This document shows, in pieces, positions 54,701 to 64,000 of a stretch of 64,000 nucleotides of DNA; the first letter of the stretch is position 1; the number at the start of each line of letters is the position of its first letter. The notes under the pieces were generated by a model. It saw only the letters and a list, made by a program, of their open reading frames with translations. It was not told the origin of the DNA and searched no databases. The stretch is from contig OZ022503.1 in assembly GCA_963989385.1 (NCBI GenBank), positions 66,190,123-66,254,122 on the forward strand, in the 5' to 3' direction. The stretch comes from Ctena decussata. Its lineage: Eukaryota; Mollusca; Bivalvia; Lucinida; Lucinidae. A program made the position numbers and the translations under genes.

Positions 54701-56107
54701 AGACACAGCTCCCAGCCTGATGAGAAGTGTTCCTCTGTAGACACAGCTCCCAGCCTGATGAGAAGTTTTAGTCTGTAGACACAGCTCCAAGCCTGATGAG
54801 CCCTGGTCCTCTTTAAACACAGTTCCCAGCTTGATGAAAAGTGTTCCTCTGTAGACACAGCTCCCAGCCTGATGAGAAGTATTCTTTTCTAGACACAGCT
54901 GTAGACACAGCTCCCGGCTCAATGAGAAGTGTTCCTCTCTAGACACAGCTGTAGACACAGCTCCCAGCCTGATGAGAAGTGTTCCTCTGTAGACACAGCT
55001 CCCAGCCTGATGAGAAGTGTTCTGCTCTAGACACAGCTCCCAGTCTGATGAGCAGTGTTCCTCTCTAGACACAGCTGTAGACACAGCTCCCAGCCTGATG
55101 AGAAGTGTTCTGCTCTAGACACAGCTCCCAGCCTGATGAGAAGTGTTCTTCTCTAGACACAGCTCCCAGTCTGATGAGAAGTGTTCTTCTCTAGACACAG
55201 CTCCCAGTCTGATGAGAAGTGTTCTTCTCTAGACACAGCTGTAGACACAGCTCCCAGCCTGATGAGAAGTGTTCCTCTCTAGACACAGCTGTAGACACAG
55301 CTCCCAGCCTGATGAGAAGTGTTCCTCTGTAGACACAGCTCCCAGCCTGATGAAAAGTGTTCTGCTCTAGACACAGCTCCCAGTCTGATGAGCAGTGTTC
55401 CTCTCTAGACACAGCTGTAGACACAGCTCCCAGCCTGATGAGAAGTGTTCTGCTCTAGACACAGCTCCCAGCCTGATGAAAAGTGTTCTTCTCTAGACAC
55501 AGCTCCCAGTCTGATGAGAAGTGTTCTTCTCTAGACACAGCTCCCAGTCTGATGAGCAGTGTTCCTCTCTAGACACAGCTCCCAGCCTGATGAGAAGTAT
55601 TCTTTTCTAGACACAGCTGTAGACACAGCTCCCGGCTCAATGAGAAGTGTTCCTCTCTAGACACAGCAGTAGACACAGCTCCCAGCCTGATGAGAAGTGT
55701 TCCTCTGTAGACACAGCTCCCAGCCTGATGAGAAGTGTTCTGCTCTAGACACAGCTCCCAGTCTGATGAGCAGTGTTCCTCTCTAGACACAGCTGTAGAC
55801 ACAGCTCCCAGCCCAACAAGAAGTGTTCCTCTTTAGACACAGCTCCCATCCTGATGAGAAGTGATCCTCTCTAAACACAAGTCCCAGCTTGATGAGATGT
55901 GTTCCTCTCTTGGCACTGTTTCCAGCTTGGTGAGAAGTGTTTCTGTTTACACATAGTTTCTAGCCTGAAGAGAAGTGTTTCTGTCTTGACACAGCTCCTT
56001 GCCTGATGAGAAGTGTTCCTCTGTAGAAACACTTCCTAGCAAGGCGTGAAGTGTTTGTCAGTAGACACAGCTGCCAGCTTGATAAGAAGTGTTCCTCACT
56101 AGACACA
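51719..56107 (+). repeat. 38-bp minisatellite, about 115 copies
   Basis: The consensus, in two halves, is CTCTAGACACAGCTCCCAGC and CTGATGAGAAGTGTTCCT. Variants are GTAGACACAG, CTGATGAGCAGTG and a 15-bp insertion (AGACACAGCTGTAGACACAG). The insertion-bearing variants recur as blocks: 54881 on is repeated at 55599 on (718 bp later), and shared frames recur at 340 and 378 bp, i.e. 9 and 10 monomers. The minus strand lacks stops in all three frames of the consensus, which explains many small open frames. It is not a gene. Confidence 0.95.
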
Positions 56108-56365
56108 GTTTGCTGGAGGAAAGCAGTCAATCTTGACCAGAAGTAAGGTATGGCGGATACTTACTTACTCAGCCTGGAAACTCCTACCAGCTCCTCTTTA
56201 GACAGTGTTCTCAGACTGAAGACTATGCAGTGCTCCTTTCACTGCATACAGTTGCAAGGCTGGTGTTCAATTGTTGGCTCTCCAGGTGGTTAGAAGTGCT
56301 CAAATGCCTTATATTCCTTTGTCCTTTAGTATCAATATGATGCTTGTCACTTGTTGCCATTTCAG

Positions 56366-56451
56366 AACATAGCATAATAATGGGACTGTACAGTAGTTAC
56401 TTGCAGGCTAGGATCATGAATACAGTAGACGAAGACAAACCCTATACTCAG
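56366..56451 (+). CDS. Candidate internal exon (86 nt), gene unknown
   Basis: Acceptor TTGTTGCCATTTCAG (ending 56365) and donor CAG/GTGAGC enclose 86 nt with a single open frame: HSIIMGLYSSYLQARIMNTV then DEDKPYTQ, entering with one base carried over and ending in phase 0. The two other frames are closed. The composition is convincingly protein-like, and the segment is outside the flanking minisatellite. I do not recognise the family. It does not join the 39.7-kb candidate directly in phase, so either another exon is missing or they are unrelated. Confidence 0.45.
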
Positions 56452-57768
56452 GTGAGCAACCAGCCCAGTTGATGCTTTTATTTTTATCAAATAAAAAAAA
56501 CTTGTATACCAGTCATGTGGTGTTAATGAGGCTGGCATTTCAATTTATTGCTGTCATTCTGTCAAAATGTTAATAACACTCACAGCAAGCAGCTACATAT
56601 CTTCCCCAAATTTAATTAAGAAAGCAGAAAGATGTTTTAAGGTCATTATGGGAGTCAGGTTTAAAAAGATTTACACACATTTTCTGATGGGGTGTAAGTC
56701 AAACTATTTAACAGAAATGAAAATAATATTATTGATACTGCACAGCCTGTTAACACTGAAAGTTTATCCAGTGAGAGAGGTACCTTTATTCTCTTTCTGA
56801 TTCAAAAAATAAATTCTCTGACTGATTGAAAGGACCTAGTATACCATATTCACCCTTTTAACTTGTAAGCATCCATGTCTTTTTCACCATTTTACCAAAG
56901 GGAAACATCTCTTGTGACTCCAGTTTGCATCCCTGGGTGACAAAACCCTCCTGAAAATCTGATCATACACAAGCAAATGGTCCACCCAGATTTAAAAGGG
57001 AAGCAAAATGAAAATAGTAGAGTTGCTTCCCCTTAAAGTGTACCATCCACTTGAAATTATGTGGACCTCAGTGGTTGTGATACAAAGGGTCCTAGCGCAC
57101 AGTATTTACCCACATTTGTTTCCCTTTACTTAAAAGGGATGAAGGGCATAATTTAAAACATGGAATGGAATGGAATGGATGAGATGATCTTCATTCCATT
57201 GGCTACAATTAGCTCCCAAAGCCTGGGATGATACTCTTACAGGAAAGAATTTGCTCCTTCAGAGGGACCAAGTTCTTTTATATAAGTGTGTCATCCCAAA
57301 TCCACAGAAGGAAGTCAAGATTACCTTGCATTCCACTCTGGTCCATTCCACATGCCATGATGAATGAAGATTCAAGTTCCCAGTAGCTGCTGTTCTCAAA
57401 TGACACACTGCTTCTGACCTTACCCATTAAAATATCAAGCATGATCTGGAAAAGATGGCCCCATTTGTCATGTCAGATAACATCTCGGTGATATATAATA
57501 ATTTATGTTATTACACTTAGTTGTGGTAGCTTCCTTGAATTTGTCAGGCCCACAATCCAACCTCAGCTATGAAGAAGTTGAGGGAGCATTTTGGTTCTTG
57601 CAGCTGTGAAACTCAAGAGCGGTTTGAGCTAAGAGTTCAAAATATATTTTATTATATCCGAATGAGCATGACAAATATGTGGACCCATTATTCTTTTCTA
57701 CTCTGGTACGATTTCCATTGAGGAGTTATATCATTGAGGAGTTATATCCCTTTTCACACTGGAAAACA
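56452..57768. other. Intron-like region with dispersed repeats
   Basis: This includes a GGAGCAAATTC-family copy at about 56900-57050 and a (GGAAT)n run at 57163-57178 adjoining a SINE-like fragment (TCTTCATTCCATTGGCTACA). No gene was seen. Confidence 0.35.
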
Positions 57769-57897
57769 CAGTCAAACCTGTTTTAAGTGGTCATCTAATG
57801 GTGAAGCCAAATTATGGTCGGTTTAGACAGTCAGTTTCTGTAGCTGTATCTTTATGGGCTGCTTAATACAGGTGGTCTTTAAGACAGGTTTGATGAC
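57769..57897. mobile_element. Tc1/mariner- or Tigger-like MITE
   Basis: CAGTCAAACCTGTTTTAAGTG at the left is mirrored by TCTTTAAGACAGGTTTGA at the right. The CAGTCAAACCTG start is typical of pogo/Tigger-like ends. Confidence 0.65.
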
Positions 57898-58019
57898 TTC
57901 AGGAACTTCTGAGCATAATCAGTAAATATTCAGAGGAGACTGACAGACCTGTAGATTAGCTGATTAACTTTTGAGCAAATTCTCGAACTATTTGGTTGAG
58001 TTATACCCCTTCTCAGCTG

Positions 58020-58820
58020 ATAAATATTGTTTTCTGAGTAAGAGCAACTTACAGCAAGTATCATTATTAGTTTTAAACCGGTGTAATTAGTCAAAGGACA
58101 CCTAATGCCAGCTATTGTAGTCAGTTAAAGAACAGGTAGTACTTACAGCAAATATTGTAATCAGCCTTAGAACAGCTTACACGATATATTGTAATCATTT
58201 CTAGACCTGCTTACAGCAAACATTGTAATTGGTCAAAGAACAGCTTACTTGAAATATTGTAATCAGTTATAAAACAGCTTGCAGCAAACATTGTAACCAA
58301 TCTCAGAACATCTCAAACAGTTCTACTAGTGCTTACAACAAAATTGTCATTAGTCAATGAAAATCTTACATGATATATTGTAATAAGTGTTGAAATAGCT
58401 AGTCAGCAATGTAATACAGTTAAAGAACATCTTACATCAAAAATTGTAGTCAGTTCTACTACTGCTGTACAGCAAACATTGTAATCAGTCAAAGAACATA
58501 TCTACATGAAATGTTGTAAGTTTTATCTATATAACAGCACTTAAATCTAGTACTTTGACAATCTTACATCAGATATTGTAGTCAGGGTTCGAGGTTATAA
58601 AACTTCAGTACATTCTCAAACTCAAAATAATGCACACTGATTGGCTGCTTCCGAGCATGTGCTCGGAAGCAGCCAATCAGCGTGCTTTATTTTGAGTTTG
58701 AGATTATTCTCAAGTTTTATAACCATGAACCCAGATATTGTAATCAGGTCTGAGACAGCTTACAGCAGTTATAGGACAGCTCACAGCAGCTATTGCAGTC
58801 AGTTGTATGATAACTTACTG
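58020..58820 (-). repeat. ~34-40-bp minisatellite, inverted arm
   Basis: Diverged units read GAACAGCTTACAGCAAATAT then TGTAATCAGT. The reverse complement (ACTGATTACAATATTTGCTG, TAAGCTGTTC) is the unit of the array at 60.0-63.5 kb. The array is interrupted by the palindromic MITE at 58587-58732. Confidence 0.82.
58587..58732. mobile_element. Near-perfect palindromic MITE family Q, copy 2
   Basis: It runs from GGGTTCGAGGTTATAAAACT to AGTTTTATAACCATGAACCC. The centre is GGCTGCTTCCGAGCATGTGC then TCGGAAGCAGCC, a perfect palindrome. It matches 32540-32690 closely. Confidence 0.93.
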
Positions 58821-59999
58821 CATAAGTCAGACCTATAATTTGAGGTGCATGATCATAAGAAAATTAAAGCAAGCATAAACAGTCACAAACCACATCAGCC
58901 TGTTCATCCATGGCCTGATCAAATCTTCTCCTTTCACCTCACAATCTGTGGATCCAGTTAGAATCTACAGGATGATGGATAAAGAATCCAGACCCTGTTC
59001 AGCCTGCTGCTCAAGATCTGATCAGATTGGTCTGGTCCAGGGATCTGGATCCATATTGTTTGCAAAACCCTTACCTATCAGGCACACAATGTCAAAATGA
59101 TGTAATGATGTTCCACCAAAGTCTAAATAGATGTCATTTTGACATTGCATGTGCCCAAAGCCAACTGCTTAAGTTGAATTTAAATGCAGTTCTAACAAAC
59201 AAAAAACTGTGACACTAAGATTTTAGTGCAAAAAGTATATCATGTATAATATTGATATGATTTATAGGGTCTTCAAACAGCACCCTTTAACTTTTTGGAA
59301 CATTCTTCTCTTTAGGATCTTAATTCCTAGGCACTAATTATTAACACCTTTAAAATTTTAATTTAGCCTTTGATCTCAAATCGGCTTGACAGTTTTATAA
59401 AGTCATGCAGAGTTTAATTTAGATGATTAATACATCCTCTCAAGTGTAAATTTCACCTTTTCACCCAAGCATGCATCACATTAATGTTTTTAATTGACCA
59501 GTTTTTCTGGTATTATTTTATCTGCACCATCATCTTTCAACCTCCAAACATCTTTTGATTTCACCCCTATTGTAGAAGGAGATGAACTGCCATTGACCAA
59601 GTAGCTCAGAGAAGGAAACAAGAAATAAAAGATGATGATAATTGCACTGTGCATTAATGAGGGTTTCCCATGGATTGTGAAAATATTAATTATGGGACTG
59701 ACTGGAACACTTTAGATTAGACTGGACATAGGTCATTGAGAGGTTATTCCCAGGATTTGAGATAAAGAACAGTAGCTCAGTCTGCTTTCATTAGACATCT
59801 TTAATTACTATCTAGTGGTTTACATATTAGAAGAGAAGAAATCAAAAAGTGTGAAAAACCGAAGTATTGGGACAATCACATCACAGAAAACAGGGTATAC
59901 AGGAGTCAGACTGCTAAATTCTATCGTAGTACTGTCCAACATAAGAAAATCAGAAGAATATTTACTATATGTTGTCATGGAACTGAATACAAGTTATAA
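58821..59999. other. Spacer between the two inverted minisatellite arms
   Basis: A relative of the GGCACACAATG MITE lies at about 59078-59158. An acceptor-like TTTCACCCCTATTGTAG at 59560-59577 precedes a short open frame and AATAAA at 59625-59630, too weak to call an exon. Confidence 0.35.
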
Positions 60000-62900
60000 T
60001 TTTTGTTATAAGGTGACAGTATTTGCTGTAGGCTGTCCTAGAACTGATTACAATATCTGCTGCAGGCTGTTCTAGAACTGATTACAATATCTGCTGTAGG
60101 CTGTCCTAGAACTGATTACGATATCTGCTGTAGGCTGTCCTAGAACTGATTACAATTTTTGCTGTAGGCTGAATACAAGTCATAATTTTTGTTATAAGGT
60201 GACAGTATTTGCTGTAGGCTGTCCTAGAACTGATTACAATATCTGCTGCAGGCTGTTCTAGAACTAATTACAATATCTTGTAGGCTATCGTAGAATTGAT
60301 TACAATATCTGCTGTAGGCTGTCCTAGAACTGATTACAATATCTGCTGCAGGCTGTCCTAGAACTGGTTACAATATTTGCTGTAGGCTGAATACAAGTTA
60401 TAATTTTTGTTATAAGGTGACAGTATTTGCTATAGGCTGTCCTAGAACTGATTACAATATCTGCTGTAGGCTGTCCTAGAACTGATTACAATATCTGCTG
60501 TAGGCTGTCCTAGTACTGATTATAATACCTGCACCAGGCTGTCCTAGAACTGATTATAATATCTGCTGCAGGCTGTTTCAGAACTGATTACAATATCTGT
60601 TGTAGGCTGTCCTAGAACTGATTACAATATCTGCTGCAGGCTGTCCTAGAACTGATTACAATATCAGCTGTAGGCTGTCCTAGAATTATAATATATGTGG
60701 TAGGCTGTCCTATAACTGATTACAATATCTGATGTAGGCTGTCCTAGAACTGATAACAATATCTGCTGCAGACTGTCCTAGCACTGATTACAATAACAGC
60801 TGTAGGCTGTCCTAGAACTGATTAAAATATCTGCTGTAGGCTGTCCTAGAACTGATTTATGCTGGAGCTGTCCTAGTAGAACTGATAACAATATCTGCTG
60901 CAGGCTGTCTTATGACTGATTACAATATCTGCTGCAGGCTATCCTAGAACTGATTACAATATCTGCTGTAGGCTGTCCTAGAACTGATTACAATATCTAC
61001 TGTAGGCTGTCCTATAACTGATTACAATATATGTTGCAGGCTGTCCTAGAACTGATTACAATATCTGCTGTAGGCTGTCCTATAACTGATAATATCTGCA
61101 GTAGGCTGTCCAAGAACTGATTATAATATATGCTGTAGGCTGTCCTATAACTGATTATAATATCTGCTGTAGGCTGTCCTAGTAGAACTGATTACAATAT
61201 CTGCTGTAGGCTGTCCTAGAACTGATTACAATATCTGCTGCAGGCTGTTCTAGTAGGCTGTCCAAGAACTGATTATAATATATGCTGTAGGCTGTCCTAT
61301 AACTGATTATAATATCTGCTGTAGGCTGTCCTAGTAGAACTGATTACAATATCTGCTGTAGGCTGTCCTAGAACTGATTACAATATCTGCTGCAGGCTGT
61401 CCTAGTAGGCTGTCCAAGAACTGATTATAATATCTGTGGGCTGTCCTATAACTGATTATAATATCTGCTGTAGGCTGTCCTAGTAGAACTGATTACAATA
61501 TCTGCTGTAGGCTGTCCTAGAACTGATTTCAATATCTGCTGCAGGCTGTCCTAGAACTGATTACAATATCTGCTGTAGGCTGTCCTAGAACTGATTACAA
61601 TATCTGCTGTAGGCTGTCCTAGAACTGATTACAGTATCTGCTGTAGGCTGTCCTAGATCTGATTACAATATCTGCTGTAGGCTTTCCTAGAACTGATTAC
61701 AATATCTGCTGTAGGCTGTCCTAGAACTGATTATAATATCTGCTGCAGGCTTTCCTAGAACTAATTACAATATCTGCTGTAGGCTGTCCTAGAACTAATT
61801 ACAATATCTGCTGTAGGCTGTCCTAGAACTGATTACAATATCTGCTGCAGGCTGTCCTAGAACTGATTACAATATTTGCTAGAAGTTGTCTTGGAACTGA
61901 TCACAGCAATAGTTTTGTTGTTATCTGTCATAGAATTGATTGCAATATTTGTTGTCTTGAAACTGATTACACTGTTTGCTGGATGTGGTTAGATGTGACC
62001 TGCTTTTGGCTGCTCTAGAAATGATTAAACTACTTATTGTAAGCGGTCACAATTTTTGCCATTAGTTGACATACAGCCGAATACAACATTTGCTGTAAGC
62101 TGTCTTTAAACTGATTATAGTAGTTGTTGTAAGCTGTCCTAGAATTCTGTTAGCTGTCCTAGAACTGATTACCAAAGTTGCTGAAAACTGTCCTAGAGCT
62201 GAACACAATATTCAATACTGACTGTCCTATAGCTGATTGCAGTATTGTTTGAGAGCTAACCTAGAACTGATTACAATATTTGCTGTAAGCTGTCCTAGAA
62301 CAGATTATAATATTTGCTGTTGACTGTCCACTATATATATGTATATACTATATATTACAGTAGTTGCTGTCAGATGTTCTAGAACTAATAACAATATTTT
62401 CTGTTAGCTTTTGTTGATCTGATTACAATATTTGTTCTTGGCTGTCCTTGAAGTGATGAAAATATCTTCAGTGAACAATCTTAAAACTGACTATTATAAT
62501 ATCTTCTGTTTGGCTGTCATAGAATTGACAGAACTGATTACAGTAATTGTTTTAAGCTGTCATATAACTGTTAACAATTTAGTGTAAGCTTTCATAAAAC
62601 TGATAACAGTATTTGCTGTATGTAGTCTAAGAAAGTATTATGATACAGGTACTTACTGTAAGTAATATGATACAGGTACTTACTGTAAGCTGTTCTTGAC
62701 ATGGTTATTACAATATTTGTTATGAGCTGTTCTAGAATTCTTAACAATTCTGTAAGGGGTCCTAGAACTGATTACAGATTTTGCAGTAAGACGTCCTAGA
62801 ATTAATTACAATAATTGTTGTTAGCTGTCCTAAAACTGATTACATTATTTGGTGTTGGCTGTCCTACATCTACATCTACATCTACCAATTAAGTGCATGG

Positions 62901-63515
62901 CCAATATTGGCATAGTCGCACTGTAATGAAATCTCTGTTGTGAGTTTGCTAGAACTGATTACAGTATCTATTGTTTGCTGCCAAAGAACTGACATATCTG
63001 ATTAGAATAACTGTTGTTAGCTGCCCTGGAGCAGCTCTTAATATTAGTTGTAAGCTTTCCTAGAACAGCTAACAGTATTTTCTGTAAGAATTCCTATAAT
63101 GGATTACACAATAGTTGCTGTAAGCTATCCTAGAACTACTTACAATATTCGCTGTAAACTGTTTTAGAACTGATTTCAGTATATATTGTTGGCTGTCCTG
63201 AAGCTTATTAGATATTTGAATTCAGTAGTCATAGAGCTGATGACTGAATACTTTTCAGATGTTAGATGTCCTAGAACTGTATGTAAGCTACCTTTCAACA
63301 TGTGCTAGAACTGGCTACAGTAATGTACGCTTTCATAGATTTGATGTCAGTGAACCTAGAACTTTTTGCTTTACCTAGAACTTAATACAGTCTACAAGCT
63401 ATCTTTCAACTGAAAAGTTATCCTAGAACTGATTACTGTATGTACATCATCTTCCATCCGTAGGCTGTCCTAGATGCAGGCTGTACTAGAGCTGATTACA
63501 ATATTTGCTATTAGT
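60000..63515 (+). repeat. 34-bp minisatellite, about 55 good copies plus degenerate flank
   Basis: The consensus is CTGATTACAATATCTGCTGT then AGGCTGTCCTAGAA. Copies between 60030 and 61880 are close to consensus. Those from 61880 to 63515 are progressively diverged and spaced out. Sub-blocks recur, for example CTGTCCTAGTAGAACTGATT at 61168, 61328 and 61483. The unit contains stops in several frames and is non-coding. Confidence 0.95.
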
Positions 63516-63520
63516 TGTCA

Positions 63521-63715
63521 TCTATTCTATTCTATCCTGTAACCTTGCTAGGTCGTTGGGGCACCACAGATGACTTGGAAACAGTCCCTTTCCACCTTGT
63601 CCTGTTTTCAGCTGCCCTAGCTGAGCTGGCAAAATCCATCCCTGTCCACTCTTGAATATTGTCTTACCACCTCTTCTTCTGTCTACCTCTTCTTCTTTTT
63701 CCATTCACTGTGCCC
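63521..63715 (-). pseudogene. LINE ORF2 C-terminal fragment with (GAATA)n tail
   Basis: On the minus strand the frame reads RQKKRW, a stop, then DNIQEWTGMDFASSARAAEN and RTRWKGTVSKSSVVPQRPSK, ending at a TAG (63534-63532). It is followed by a GGATAGAATAGAATAG tail. The motif set (RW.DNI.EWTGM, KSSVVPQRP) is the conserved C-terminus of a non-LTR retrotransposon family and matches the end of the LINE at 13.8-14.6 kb. It is 5'-truncated and carries an in-frame stop. It sits at the edge of the 34-bp array. Confidence 0.82.
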
Positions 63716-63734
63716 TGTAGAATCATCTTCTGAA

Positions 63735-63811
63735 AATATACTTAAGACAAAAGTTCTGCATGGATGTTAAATCAATATCCTTGCAGAACTTTTGTCCTTA
63801 AGTATATATTG
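63735..63811. repeat. Hairpin with ~25-bp arms
   Basis: TATACTTAAGACAAAAGTTC on the left pairs with GAACTTTTGTCCTTAAGTATA on the right with one extra base. The loop is ATGGATGTTAAATCAATATCC-like. It is probably a small MITE. Confidence 0.85.
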
Positions 63812-64000
63812 TACTTGAAAAAGGTGCCATGATTTCAAAATAGATAGATTAGAAATTGAAATAGTAAAACACAGACATATGATTGAAGTACATCGAAAAG
63901 ATGTTCATGTATTTATTTTCCCAGCAAATGTCTAATTAATAGAATTGGCTTCCTGTGCTCTAACTGAACCAAACACCTGCTTTCCTAGCAACTTTGGAAT

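Noticed and set aside
52000..55802. CRISPR-like array (regular short repeats)
   Set aside because: There are no unique spacers: the repeats are directly tandem, and the context is eukaryotic.
51719..56107. Hammerhead-ribozyme-like CTGATGAG in the 38-bp minisatellite
   Set aside because: The hammerhead core needs CTGATGA, a stem, then GAAA and a cleavage site. Here CTGATGAG is followed by AAGTG with no stem II and no GAAA.
59577..59630. Terminal exon reading GDELPLTK-stop with AATAAA 20 bp later
   Set aside because: Only eight codons, and no phase match with the 56.4-kb candidate exon; the acceptor alone is not enough.

Overview
This is eukaryotic, repeat-dominated DNA, very probably from a bivalve mollusc and most likely a clam-like (heterodont) one. 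The evidence is indirect: AT-rich sequence, no long open frames, splice-site-like signals, tRNA-derived SINEs with tetranucleotide tails, LINE fragments, dense palindromic MITEs, and above all rolling-circle-type elements with tandem-repeat cores. The last have the architecture described for bivalve 'pearl' elements and for Helentron-associated elements (HINEs). No complete protein-coding gene can be identified. A few short segments look like real exons (37769-37816, 39003-39075, 39723-39770, 56366-56451 on +; 30988-31185 on -), but I recognise none of the products.

Layout. 0-4.5 kb: two large inverted-repeat DNA elements, the first with a cluster of CRE-like sites, then a candidate terminal exon and a tRNA-derived SINE. 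4.5-15.7 kb: foldback and TIR elements, pogo/Tigger-like MITEs, SINEs, and a dead LINE reverse transcriptase (13.79-14.56 kb) with a SINE inserted in it. 15.9-27.9 kb: a ~165-bp satellite with a ~500-bp higher-order period leads into three nearly identical ~1.6-kb tandem units. The first unit is split cleanly by a 5.3-kb insertion made of two related elements joined head to tail. 27.9-30.8 kb: a HINE with ~16 copies of a ~145-bp core, then a short complete HINE. 31-39.6 kb: four copies of one palindromic MITE family, another ~145-bp array, a HINE with SIR and 3' hairpin (35.0-36.3 kb), several hairpin elements, and candidate exons. 41.2-50.3 kb: a three-level nest (minisatellite, short HINE, 2-kb TIR element packed with CGCAGCTTT motifs), then two more HINEs, the second disrupted by a truncated LINE. 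51.7-56.1 kb: a 38-bp minisatellite of ~115 copies. 58.0-63.5 kb: a ~34-bp minisatellite present in both orientations around a ~1.2-kb spacer. A second LINE C-terminus and a hairpin close the window.

The main result is that at least six elements share one plan: a T-rich 5' end, a subterminal inverted repeat, a tandem core, a second SIR copy, a 3' hairpin and a CTTGT, CTAGT or CTGGT end. Three of the cores, plus one further array without mapped ends, carry regularly spaced AGGTCA nuclear-receptor half-sites in a different geometry in each family. The nesting gives a readable order of insertion events.
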